A stretch of DNA of 50,067 nt, taken from the NCBI RefSeq assembly GCF_000255455.1, contig NZ_JH621272.1, forward strand, positions 5,085 through 55,151. Reading direction: 5' to 3'. Source of the DNA: Aquimarina agarilytica ZC1 (GTDB lineage Bacteria; Bacteroidota; Bacteroidia; Flavobacteriales; Flavobacteriaceae). The notes beneath the pieces are model-generated. The model was not told where the DNA came from, ran no database searches, and saw nothing but the letters and a program-made list of their open reading frames with translations. Positions 28,683 to 37,168 of the stretch are shown here, one piece after another (within the stretch, counting starts at the first letter, position 1; every line of letters starts with the position of its first letter). A program made the translations under genes and the position numbers.

Positions 28683-29948
28683 TTAAGCAAAGCTGTTATG
28701 ATATACATTTACTTGAGAATTGTCACATAAATAATACCCCGGAGTATAATAGCCTGTTGTAGCAAAATCTAAACGCCCATCACCATTAAAATCACCAACA
28801 ACTATACGTGCTGCGGAAGCTGTTGATACGCGCCATCTTTCAAACAAACCGGATTCTAAATCTATTGCTTTATAATAATACACTCCCTGATGTGGTAACG
28901 GTCCTTTGAGTGCCACCAAAAACTCATCATTCCCATCACCATCAAAATCACCAGTTATAATATGATGCCCTGGCCCATGGGTTTCCGAATCAAATTCACC
29001 AAATACATCTAAAACAGTACGTTTCCATGGATGATCTGTCAAGTTTGTTCCTGGTTTACGTGTATATACTGTTACTAAATTTCCATGAAAAGGATCAATT
29101 GTAGCTATGTAAGCGTATGGATCATCACCCACTCTCCCATATGCTACATTACCACTTCCTTTAAACTGTCCTGCTTGGCCTGTTTGGTCTCCTTCACCTA
29201 TAGGTACAATTTTCCATTCGCCTGTTGCTGTATCAAAATAAAACCAATTGATACCCTCTTCACTTGCTAAAAGTACCGATTGTAATTCATCGCCAGAATA
29301 GCCTCCAAATTTATTTTTCACCACCCCGTGAATCACTCTAAAATCAGCATTATTTATAATTTCACCACTCCATTCTTTCAGTTCCGTGGCATTTTCTGGA
29401 AAATCAAAAAGTGTCATGGAAACAGGCTCATGAACTCCTTCCCCATAAGGCCTACACCCCACTACTGGTAATGCCATTAATTGTAACTTATCTGTTTTGG
29501 TAAAATGTCCCACTTGCAAGCGATGCGCAGCCATTAGATCTGTTATAAAGTGAGACTTCCAATGCTTATCATCCGCATAAGTTCCTGGGTTTTCTAACCA
29601 TGAAATTTTCCCATCTTCGGGCCTACACCAAAACATACAATTCCCATAATTATGAGAAATTACCAAATCATTGGTTCCATTACCTGTAACATCACCTATT
29701 TCAATTGCCACCGGTAGTGGAAAGTGGGCTATCTCACGTTTTTTCCAATCTGGATTTTCATACCAAACTACTTTACCTACTGCTAAACCAGAGGTTACAA
29801 TATCTAACTTCCCATTTCCATTTACGTCTACGGCTTCAATCCAATATCCATCATCCTGCTTATCTGCTAGTGTGACTTTTGTAAAAAAAGGGATTTTAAT
29901 TTCGCCATCATTTAAATAGCTTAATACATCTTTTGGTTGATTATTCAT
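28683..29948 (-). CDS. FG-GAP/VCBS repeat beta-propeller protein
   Basis: 421 residues with repeated calcium-type loops: DVNGNGKLD, DVTGNGTND, DFDGDGNDE and DFNGDGRLD, each followed by a strand, as in a six- or seven-bladed propeller. There is no signal peptide, unlike most such bacterial proteins, so it is probably intracellular. Such propellers make up the N-terminal part of fungal aldos-2-ulose dehydratase, which acts on oxidised glucose; the sugar-oxidase neighbours make that comparison attractive, but the cupin half of that enzyme is missing. Function not established. Confidence 0.75.
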   Translation of the reverse strand: MNNQPKDVLSYLNDGEIKIPFFTKVTLADKQDDGYWIEAVDVNGNGKLDIVTSGLAVGKVVWYENPDWKKREIAHFPLPVAIEIGDVTGNGTNDLVISHNYGNCMFWCRPEDGKISWLENPGTYADDKHWKSHFITDLMAAHRLQVGHFTKTDKLQLMALPVVGCRPYGEGVHEPVSMTLFDFPENATELKEWSGEIINNADFRVIHGVVKNKFGGYSGDELQSVLLASEEGINWFYFDTATGEWKIVPIGEGDQTGQAGQFKGSGNVAYGRVGDDPYAYIATIDPFHGNLVTVYTRKPGTNLTDHPWKRTVLDVFGEFDSETHGPGHHIITGDFDGDGNDEFLVALKGPLPHQGVYYYKAIDLESGLFERWRVSTASAARIVVGDFNGDGRLDFATTGYYTPGYYLCDNSQVNVYHNSFA

Positions 29949-30000
29949 GATTTCTATTTTTTACCCCATATTGTTGGAGCCTTATACCTTTATTAGGAAT

Positions 30001-30486
30001 TTACAATTCTGTAATTTGTGGTTTATTAGTCCAGGTTCCATAACCTGGCGCTTTGGCACCAGGCGGATGAGAATCAATGCTTGGCCAAAGTAATCCTTCG
30101 ATAAACGAATTGGCAGATACAACAAACGTGATATCTTTTTGAGATTCGCCATAATTTTCTCTCCACGCATTTGGTAATTGATACCAACTACCGATGAACC
30201 ACATTTTAATAATGTTTCTGGTAATTGGCCCTAACTTGTCATTGCTTAATAATTGAAATCTTAATTGTTTATTCAATATTGCTTCATTATTGTTTGCTAT
30301 CTTTTTAACTTCTGCAAAAGCATTTAAAAGCTCGTCCATTATTCCTTGACCAACAATTTCCACGACAGTATTAAAATAGGCTTCTAACTGACCTGTACCT
30401 TTTAACTCATATTCCGAAAATGCTGTTAACACTGTTGACATTTCTAAAAACACATTCAATTGTTCCTTATTCATATCCATAATCAA
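30001..30486 (-). CDS. FAD-SLDH-type small subunit of a GMC sugar dehydrogenase
   Basis: 161 residues, mostly helical. The pattern fits the small subunit of FAD-dependent sorbitol/glucoside dehydrogenases: an N-terminal FLEMSTVLTAF helix, a central TRNIIKMWFIGSWYQLP, and a C-terminal GLLWPSIDSHPP ... GYGTWTNKP. The usual Tat signal is absent, so the complex is probably cytoplasmic. The partner is the GMC protein two genes upstream. Relationship is judged by eye from motifs, hence moderate confidence. Confidence 0.65.
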   Translation of the reverse strand: MIMDMNKEQLNVFLEMSTVLTAFSEYELKGTGQLEAYFNTVVEIVGQGIMDELLNAFAEVKKIANNNEAILNKQLRFQLLSNDKLGPITRNIIKMWFIGSWYQLPNAWRENYGESQKDITFVVSANSFIEGLLWPSIDSHPPGAKAPGYGTWTNKPQITEL

Positions 30487-30501
30487 TCTTCTTTTACATT
30501 T

Positions 30502-31575
30502 TTAAATTGAGTCTACTTGAAAAGTGGGTGCTCCATTCACATGCTCTTTATCCGGAATCGGGTTTCTCATTAATTTATAGGACATTTCCTTTATTTTAAA
30601 CATCCCTCCCACTGCGGGTAGTAATACACTAGGTTGCCCATTAAATGCTGTTGTTAATTGCTTTAAAAAAGTTTTATAAAACTCATTAAATACTAAGGCT
30701 TCTTTGTATAATTCGGAATCTTTAGGATAATCTTCCAAACGCGGATTGCTTTGAATTGGATATACTGCGTTCCAATCAATGGATAAATCTTCTCCGGAAG
30801 GTTTACCCGGTGTATCATCCTTATGGTAATATTTACCTAATTTTATTTGTTGGAATCGGTAATAATGAGATAACTCTCCTTCATAATCATAAATTCCACC
30901 TTCATAACCTTCGCCTTGTTCAGATATTAATCGAATAGCTGCTAACGCCGACTCTAAATCATGAACTGGTATAATATCACCTCCTCCAGAATAATAATAT
31001 TCGGGAGTAACTTGTTTGTTATAATCTCCACAAAAAACAGTTTTTTCACCTAGTTCTTTAGTTAGTTTTTCCAAACCTTTGGCTATAGCACTATAAAACT
31101 CTCCAATACTATGAAAATGAAGCTCCTCACCATCGCTAGTTTTAAAAGAAGGTAAAATAGATGTATTCTTTCTATTCACTTTTAATAAACCCGTTGCTCT
31201 TCCTTTACTGTTATCTATTTCTGCGGGTCTTTCAATATTTAAAAAAGTATCTATAGCCGCTATTGAAAACTTTTCAAGCCCAACTTTAAAATCAGTTTCT
31301 CCATCGGGCAAATACGTAGGATACAAAGGCACAAAACCCTCGCCTGTTAAATCTGGGGTACCTCCAACGGCATTCAGCATATTGGCCGCTAAAGTTAAAT
31401 GCAACATCTCTTCTACTGCTACAACCCTAATTAAATTATAAGCATCCAAGTTTGTTCCTGGGTGAATAGAATATAATGCTGTCAAATAAGGAGGAATAGT
31501 AGCATGCTCTAATTGTATAGCTATGTATAAATAGTTATATAAATCTTTAACTGTTTCAATAGGGTGTAAATGCAT
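30502..31575 (-). CDS. Ferritin-like protein of the VioB (iminophenyl-pyruvate dimer synthase) type
   Basis: 357 residues. The four-helix ferritin-like fold shows metal-type residues Glu23 (LEHATIPPYL), Glu56-x2-His59 (EEMLHL) and Glu234-x2-His237 (GELSHYYRF) after ISEQGEG, the layout of the Pfam 'ferritin-like' family named after VioB, which couples oxidised tryptophan units. Here no indole-pathway gene is near; it sits between a GMC oxidoreductase and its small subunit. A diiron or dimetal oxidase, or a peroxide-handling role for the flavoenzyme, is possible but unproven. Confidence 0.75.
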   Translation of the reverse strand: MHLHPIETVKDLYNYLYIAIQLEHATIPPYLTALYSIHPGTNLDAYNLIRVVAVEEMLHLTLAANMLNAVGGTPDLTGEGFVPLYPTYLPDGETDFKVGLEKFSIAAIDTFLNIERPAEIDNSKGRATGLLKVNRKNTSILPSFKTSDGEELHFHSIGEFYSAIAKGLEKLTKELGEKTVFCGDYNKQVTPEYYYSGGGDIIPVHDLESALAAIRLISEQGEGYEGGIYDYEGELSHYYRFQQIKLGKYYHKDDTPGKPSGEDLSIDWNAVYPIQSNPRLEDYPKDSELYKEALVFNEFYKTFLKQLTTAFNGQPSVLLPAVGGMFKIKEMSYKLMRNPIPDKEHVNGAPTFQVDSI

Positions 31576-31603
31576 CTTATTGTTTTGTTGTTGTTTTCAT
31601 GAA

Positions 31604-33460
31604 TTAAGCTTCTAAATCCTTGACCATCTCGTCCACACTCATAAAGCACAATGCTGCTAAAGTCAATGTAGTGTTAGATGTCCCAATAGTAGGCATACTA
31701 CCTGCTCCTACTAAATACAAGTTTTTATGGTCCCATGATTTTTGATTCCGATCAACTACCGAGTTATCCGCATTGGTTCCCATTATGTGCGTCCCTGCGA
31801 GGTGATTTCCTCCTCGAATGGCATAGCCTTCTCCTTTATATTCTAGATATCCATAATCCATAGGATCATACTTAGAATGATCTTCGGCTCCTAACCTTTG
31901 AAAAATAGATTTTGACAGTTGACGTGCAAATGAAATTCCTTCCATGGTATATTCTGGAATTTCCATAGTTACTATAGGTCTTGGATTCCCTAAACGATCC
32001 ACATATTTAGGATCTACGGTGATTCTGTTTTTTGGATCCGGCATCATTTCAACCATATTAGCTAGTAGTAATTGTTTTGATATTTGATGCACTAACTCGT
32101 TCCTCAAGTCCTTACCAAACTTATTTTGATTGTCTACAATATTTAACAGATTGGTTTCGGCTCCACCAGTTGCCCAACCCCAACCATCATTGTGGATATC
32201 AACAGCAAAGGCCGCTTGTTTACTTCTAAAATCACCATTCCGTAAATCGCTAATTCCCGATGTACATATAGTTCCTCTGGTGGTTCCTGCAATTTCAGGC
32301 AATAATGCCCAGGTCAATATATAGGGGTGATCCATTAAATTTCTTCCCATTTGGTCACTCGAACTATTTAAACCAGAGGCTAACATTAGCCTTGCATTTT
32401 CAACTGCATTTGCTGCTAAGACAAATAATTTAGCTTTTATAGTTCCAGTGGTATGTTCCTCGGAATCTAATTCCTGATATGATTTATAAATAATTTGATC
32501 AACTTTGCCGGTATTTGGATCTATTACCACTCTTGATGCCACTGTTTGAGGTAAAATATCAACATTTCCTGTTCCCAAGGCTTTAGCTAGAGTTTTCCGT
32601 CCATCATATTTGGCTTGTACCGGACAAATTGGAGTACAATTATTATTTCCTTGACAACGTTCACCTTCTTCTACTTGATGCTCACTTACCGCTCCAACTG
32701 GTGTAAACAATTCTCCATTGTTAAACTTTTTATAGTTTTTATTAGGGATTCCATTTCTCCCTTGAGGGAAGGTTCTTATTTTTAAAGCATAGGTCTCACC
32801 GGCTAATTTTACTTCTGCGCCATCAACATCTTTTGCTACACATTTATCTAAATATGAAGGAGGCATTTCTTGCATTGGAAACACATAATCATCAGCGTAT
32901 GCTTTTTGTTTAGAAAAAGTTTGCGTAGACACATCTCCCGAAACCCCCATTTCAAACTCTGCTTTACGGTAATATGGCATCAAATCCTTATACTGTATAG
33001 GCCAATCCAGTCCATGGCCATAGGTACTTAATATATTAAAATCTTCTGGTAGCATTCGAGGTAACTTGGATTCAAAATGCATGGTTGTCCCCCCAACTAC
33101 GCGTGAATACGTAAAATCACTTATAAAAGGTCCATTTTGCACTAAATAACTATCCGTATTGGGTTTTCCGGGTTCCTTTTTTTTAACATCAACACTACGC
33201 GGCATAGGCGCATTTGGATTACGTTTATAGGGTGCATTGTTATCTTTAGAAGTCGCTGTGTAAAAATGATTCAGATATTTTTCATAACCCGCTAATGTTA
33301 AATCCTTACCTGGACCTGCCTCGAGAATGAGAATTTTATAGCCCTTTTGACTTAACTCACTTGCTATAATTGAACCACTAATTCCTGAGCCCACCACCAC
33401 AACATCATATTCTTTTTCCAATACTGTTTGATGAGTCACTACTCTTTTTAAATGACGCAT
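31604..33460 (-). CDS. GMC-family FAD-dependent sugar oxidoreductase
   Basis: 618 residues. Rossmann motif GSGISG at 24-29 with Glu47 for the ribose of FAD. VGGTTMHFESKLPR puts His128 where pyranose 2-oxidase carries the flavin-linked His, so covalent FAD is possible. A cysteine cluster C269-C275-C279 (CQGNNNCTPICP) is typical of this subgroup and the related glucoside dehydrogenases. The C-terminal active site has HLAGTHIMG (His553/His558) and GTSNTT (Asn596). It oxidises a sugar or polyol hydroxyl to ketone; whether at C2 or C3 cannot be read. First gene of the operon. Confidence 0.88.
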   Translation of the reverse strand: MRHLKRVVTHQTVLEKEYDVVVVGSGISGSIIASELSQKGYKILILEAGPGKDLTLAGYEKYLNHFYTATSKDNNAPYKRNPNAPMPRSVDVKKKEPGKPNTDSYLVQNGPFISDFTYSRVVGGTTMHFESKLPRMLPEDFNILSTYGHGLDWPIQYKDLMPYYRKAEFEMGVSGDVSTQTFSKQKAYADDYVFPMQEMPPSYLDKCVAKDVDGAEVKLAGETYALKIRTFPQGRNGIPNKNYKKFNNGELFTPVGAVSEHQVEEGERCQGNNNCTPICPVQAKYDGRKTLAKALGTGNVDILPQTVASRVVIDPNTGKVDQIIYKSYQELDSEEHTTGTIKAKLFVLAANAVENARLMLASGLNSSSDQMGRNLMDHPYILTWALLPEIAGTTRGTICTSGISDLRNGDFRSKQAAFAVDIHNDGWGWATGGAETNLLNIVDNQNKFGKDLRNELVHQISKQLLLANMVEMMPDPKNRITVDPKYVDRLGNPRPIVTMEIPEYTMEGISFARQLSKSIFQRLGAEDHSKYDPMDYGYLEYKGEGYAIRGGNHLAGTHIMGTNADNSVVDRNQKSWDHKNLYLVGAGSMPTIGTSNTTLTLAALCFMSVDEMVKDLEA

Positions 33461-33526
33461 AAATAACTATAGTTGGTTAATTTACCTTAAAGCTAAAGAG
33501 AACTTCACTTGCTCACAACATGAAAG

Positions 33527-33555
33527 CAAATATTTAACAAACAATTAATAATCAA
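33527..33555 (-). promoter_or_regulatory. Weak promoter candidate for the GMC operon
   Basis: Minus-strand TTG (33553-33555), 18-nt spacer, AATATTTG (33527-33534), one mismatch from TAnnTTTG, about 65 nt before the GMC start. It is the best candidate in this 216-nt gap but not strong. Nothing else stands out there. Confidence 0.3.
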
Positions 33556-33676
33556 TTAGTTACATCAATAACAACACCTATTAATAGAATTAAATTGGTA
33601 TATTAGACTTTCTAATTTTACGATCATTTTACCCCTATAAAAACAAAGTCAAACATTATAAAGCATAAATAGCCCT

Positions 33677-34151
33677 ATGGACAATTCCAATTATTTTACA
33701 CTAACTAGTGCAGACTTACCTGGACAGGTAACCAATAAACAATTAGGGAATGCTTTTGGATGTCATGGACAAAATATTTCACCCCAATTAAGTTGGAAAA
33801 ATGCTCCAAAAAACACGAAGGCTTTTGCGGTTTCTATGTATGATTTAGGTGGTTTTGGCATTGGGTTGCTTACAACATCCCCGAAAATTGTACTCATTTA
33901 GATGCTGGGGCTGGTATAGCTACCGAAAAAAACTCCCACATGGTGCAATTAACGGATATAATGATGCTCGCATTGACGGTTATTTAGGTCCTTGCCCCCA
34001 ACCTAATACGCAACATACTTATATGATAACCGTATATGCTTTAAAACAACCTATTGAAGTGGCCATTGATGCTAGTGCGGCATTAATTAATTTTGTACTT
34101 AATGGTAATTCACTAGCAAAAGCTTCATTAATTGCTTATGCTAACGCCTAA
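33677..34151 (+). pseudogene. Broken PEBP (YbhB/YbcL) family protein
   Basis: The protein would read MDNSNYFTLTSADLPG ... NISPQLSWKNAP, then FWHWVAYNIPENCTHLDAGAG, then GYLGPCPQPNTQHTYMITVYAL: a phosphatidylethanolamine-binding-protein-like domain, but the three parts lie in three frames. The first shift is near 33848, where the usual YDPDAPTG segment is missing; the second is in an A7 run at 33926-33932. Both are net -1. A sequencing error could explain the A-run but not the missing segment. Likely a pseudogene. Confidence 0.75.
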
Positions 34152-34311
34152 TATCGATGATAAATCATAGTCTTTAAATAATATATGAAGTCTGCTTTAG
34201 TGAATATAAAAAATGATCTCTAAAACTCTAATTCTTGTCTTTTTGATTATCTAAGCTTAAAAATGCATAAAAAATAGTTACATTTCGTTTTACAAAATGC
34301 ATGTTGTATTA

Positions 34312-34471
34312 TACGATTTACTAACAAAAATTTCGCATATATGCTGTTACTTTTTCACTATTCTAGCGTTAAAAAAAGCAACCGTAGCTAAGGCTATGGC
34401 TGATTTTTTTGCCTTAGACTAGCAAAAAATAATTCAACATATTTATACGAAATCATTATCAGTAAATCGTA
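34312..34471. mobile_element. MITE-like imperfect palindrome
   Basis: A 160-bp element whose two halves are inverted copies. TACGATTTACT at 34312-34322 is exactly inverted at 34461-34471; TTTCG blocks and the central CCGTAGC/GCTATGG around a TAAG loop also pair. TTA flanks both ends (34309-34311 and 34472-34474), a possible 3-bp target duplication. No ORF. It fills most of the 353-nt gap before the Omp85 gene. The family is unknown. Confidence 0.6.
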
Positions 34472-34504
34472 TTAGATACTTTTTGTTAACGCTTTTTATG
34501 CTGT

Positions 34505-36205
34505 ATGCTTCGTTTAAAATCATCTTTATTTTTATGTTTATTTATCTGTTTGGGATGCTATACTTCTGGCGTAAGCCAAACACCTGACAACAAACTACAT
34601 TTACACATAAAGCAAGCTGATAGCATACAAAAGCAACTCTCCTTTGGTAATTACAACCAATTGCAAATACATATTGATAGTTTGGCTAACCAATTACATC
34701 AACAAGGTTATTTAACTGCTTTTTACCAAAAACCTGTTAAAAAAAACGACAGTACCTATGTAACTAAACTTTTCAAAAAAGAATTGATTCAACAGGTCGT
34801 TATTCAAAATTGGAAACAATTGCCTTTGATCATTAAAAAAAATGCAGGTCTAAAGAAAAGCAACGTGATACCTATTGTATCACTTCAAAAAAAAATAGCC
34901 CATTGGAACTTTTTACTCTCTAATGAAGGTAATCCGTTTAATAGCCTGCAATTAAAAAACATTTATAACCGCAACGATACGCTTTACGCTAATTTACATT
35001 TTGAAGGTATAGAAACGCGTAAACTAGATAGTATTATTGTAAAAGGCTATCCTAAATTCCCTCGTGGTTTTTTAACTCATTATATTGGTATAAAAAAAAG
35101 AAGTCTATACCAAAATAAGAAAATACAAGAAAAAACACAACAACTCAATAACCTTCCTTTTGTTAACACCATAAAACCTGCAGAGGTTCTTTTTAATCCT
35201 AAATCCACTCAGTTATATGTGTATTTAAAAAAGAAAAACGCTAATAATTTTGATGGCTTTTTAGGATTTTCGACCGACGAAGAAACTGGAGATTTAGTAT
35301 TAGATGGCTATTTAAATTTAAGCTTACGAAACAATTTAAATTATGGTGAGGAATTGAACCTATCCTACAAAAGTGATTCCGAAGAACAACAACAGTTTAA
35401 GATACTTGCCAAATTACCTTATTTGTTCAAATTACCCTTGGGTCTTGAGGCTGGACTTTATAATTTTAGGCAAAAAGAAGTATTTTCGACCACAGAACAA
35501 AAAATAGGACTCAATTATGTGTTTACCCCAAAAATTGAAGCCCTACTTGGTTATAAAAAATATGAATCCGCTGATTTAAGTGATAGTGAATTTGTTGCAG
35601 GAGGTATTACTGAGGATTTTGATGCCCGTTTTTTACATATTGAAGCACGCTATATAAAAAAACAAAATCGACTCCTATTTCCTGTAAAAACTAGTGCTAT
35701 TTTAAGTACCGAAATGGGTTCGCGTTCCCAAAAAGACAAGAATACTCAACAATTAAAATTAGGCCTGCAATTAAGTCATATTTTTCAATTGAATAAACGG
35801 AATAGTATTTACATAGCGAATAATGCTCAATTTTTTAATTCGGACACCTATCTTAATAATGAACTGTATCGCTTGGGCGGAATTTTATCCATCCGTGGTT
35901 TTGAAGAAAATAGTTTAAGAGCCTCTATTTTTAATGTCCTTAATACCGAATATCGCTTTCAACTTAATGAAACTATTTACGCACACAGCATCATTGACTT
36001 TGCTTTTATTGACAATCAATCGGCACAGTCAAGCGCTAACCCCGAACCGATAGGTCAAAATCAACTCACTAGTTTTGGAGTTGGACTTGGAATGCTCACT
36101 AAAGCAGGTTTATTTAAATTAAACTATGCCAATGGCACCAGTGATGATATTCCTTTTGAATTTGGAAACTCAAAAATACATCTCAGTTTAACTGCTTTTT
36201 TTTAA
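34505..36205 (+). CDS. Omp85/BamA-like outer-membrane protein
   Basis: 566 residues with an N-terminal signal peptide (hydrophobic LFLCLFICLG, cleavage probably near SGVSQ). The first ~230 residues carry POTRA-like alpha/beta repeats; the remainder is a C-terminal beta-barrel (surface antigen D15 type) ending in aromatic Phe, as for outer-membrane insertion. The conserved barrel-lumen loop is visible as LSIRGFEENSL (the VRGF-type motif). It is shorter than BamA or TamA, so it is probably a small Omp85 paralogue of unknown client. Located directly upstream of rlmB. Confidence 0.8.
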   Translation: MLRLKSSLFLCLFICLGCYTSGVSQTPDNKLHLHIKQADSIQKQLSFGNYNQLQIHIDSLANQLHQQGYLTAFYQKPVKKNDSTYVTKLFKKELIQQVVIQNWKQLPLIIKKNAGLKKSNVIPIVSLQKKIAHWNFLLSNEGNPFNSLQLKNIYNRNDTLYANLHFEGIETRKLDSIIVKGYPKFPRGFLTHYIGIKKRSLYQNKKIQEKTQQLNNLPFVNTIKPAEVLFNPKSTQLYVYLKKKNANNFDGFLGFSTDEETGDLVLDGYLNLSLRNNLNYGEELNLSYKSDSEEQQQFKILAKLPYLFKLPLGLEAGLYNFRQKEVFSTTEQKIGLNYVFTPKIEALLGYKKYESADLSDSEFVAGGITEDFDARFLHIEARYIKKQNRLLFPVKTSAILSTEMGSRSQKDKNTQQLKLGLQLSHIFQLNKRNSIYIANNAQFFNSDTYLNNELYRLGGILSIRGFEENSLRASIFNVLNTEYRFQLNETIYAHSIIDFAFIDNQSAQSSANPEPIGQNQLTSFGVGLGMLTKAGLFKLNYANGTSDDIPFEFGNSKIHLSLTAFF

Positions 36206-36296
36206 GGCTTTTTTGCTTCTACCTTTAACCAAGCCCTCAACTGACAATAGACAACTCTCAACTAAAAATAAAATTCCTAATTCACAATTAACACAT

Positions 36297-36304
36297 TACC
36301 TTTG
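36297..36304 (+). promoter_or_regulatory. rlmB promoter -7 box, 4 nt before the start codon
   Basis: TACCTTTG, a perfect TAnnTTTG, then CGGC and the ATG at 36309. Transcription starting a few bases downstream would give a leaderless or nearly leaderless mRNA. It also argues for this ATG over an in-frame upstream start at 36213. There is no clear -33 TTG. Confidence 0.6.
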
Positions 36305-36308
36305 CGGC

Positions 36309-37043
36309 ATGAGTAACGAATCACAACTTTTTGGTATCCATGCGGTCATGGAAGCGATTAAATCTGGAAAAACTATTGATAAAATCTTTTTACAGAAAGG
36401 ACTACAGGGTAGTTTATCCAAGGAATTAATTCTGCTTTTACGTGAACACAAAATCACTCCAAATACAGTTCCCGTTGAAAAATTAAACAAGCTTACTCAT
36501 AAAAATCATCAAGGTGTGGTTGCTTTTGTAGCTCCTGTAGATTTCCATGATTTGGAAGAAGTTATTATTAGCACACAAGAAGCTGGAGAAACCCCATTAC
36601 TTATCCTATTGGATCAGCTTACCGATGCCAGAAATTTTGGTGCCATTATAAGAACCGCGGAATGTGTTGGAGCCCATGGAATTGTTATTGCCAAAACAGG
36701 AGCTGCTCCCGTTTCTGCCGATACGGTTAAAACCTCGGCAGGTGCTGTTTTTAATATGCCCATTTGTAAAGTGGATCATTTAAAAGACGCTCTTTTTCTA
36801 CTTCAAGCAAGCGGAATTCAAACCGTAGCAGCAACCGAAAAAACCCAGGATAGTATTTATCAAGTTGATTTTAAAATTCCTACGGCTATTATTATGGGAT
36901 CCGAAGGCAAAGGCGTATCCCCGGGAATTTTAAAATTAGTAGACCACAAGGCAAAATTACCTATGTTTGGCGAAATTAGCTCCTTAAATGTATCTGTTGC
37001 TGCCGGTGTATTTTTGTACGAAGCAGTGAGGCAGCGTTTATAA
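36309..37043 (+). CDS. rlmB: 23S rRNA (guanosine-2'-O) methyltransferase RlmB (SpoU family)
   Basis: Methylates the 2'-OH of a guanosine in the 23S rRNA peptidyl-transferase region using S-adenosylmethionine. It has 244 residues from the chosen ATG. N-terminal substrate-binding domain (about 1-75; QLFGIHAVMEAIKSGK), then the SPOUT knot with NFGAIIRTAECVGAHG, VKTSAGAVFNMP, IIMGSEGKGVSPG and SLNVSVAAGVFLYE. An earlier in-frame start at 36213 would add 32 residues with no family match and would lie upstream of the promoter. Confidence 0.93.
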   Translation: MSNESQLFGIHAVMEAIKSGKTIDKIFLQKGLQGSLSKELILLLREHKITPNTVPVEKLNKLTHKNHQGVVAFVAPVDFHDLEEVIISTQEAGETPLLILLDQLTDARNFGAIIRTAECVGAHGIVIAKTGAAPVSADTVKTSAGAVFNMPICKVDHLKDALFLLQASGIQTVAATEKTQDSIYQVDFKIPTAIIMGSEGKGVSPGILKLVDHKAKLPMFGEISSLNVSVAAGVFLYEAVRQRL

Positions 37044-37134
37044 GAATATAGTTTCCATTAAGACTATTATTTCCTTAACTGAGAGTTTAACACAAAATAA
37101 TCAACTCAACACTAGAAAAATTTAGGTAATAATC

Positions 37135-37142
37135 TATATTTG
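37135..37142 (+). promoter_or_regulatory. Promoter -7 box of the SusD-like gene
   Basis: TATATTTG, an exact TAnnTTTG, 26 nt before the start codon at 37169. No clear -33 element. Confidence 0.5.
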
Positions 37143-37168
37143 CTCCTTTCAATTATAGCACTTTACCA

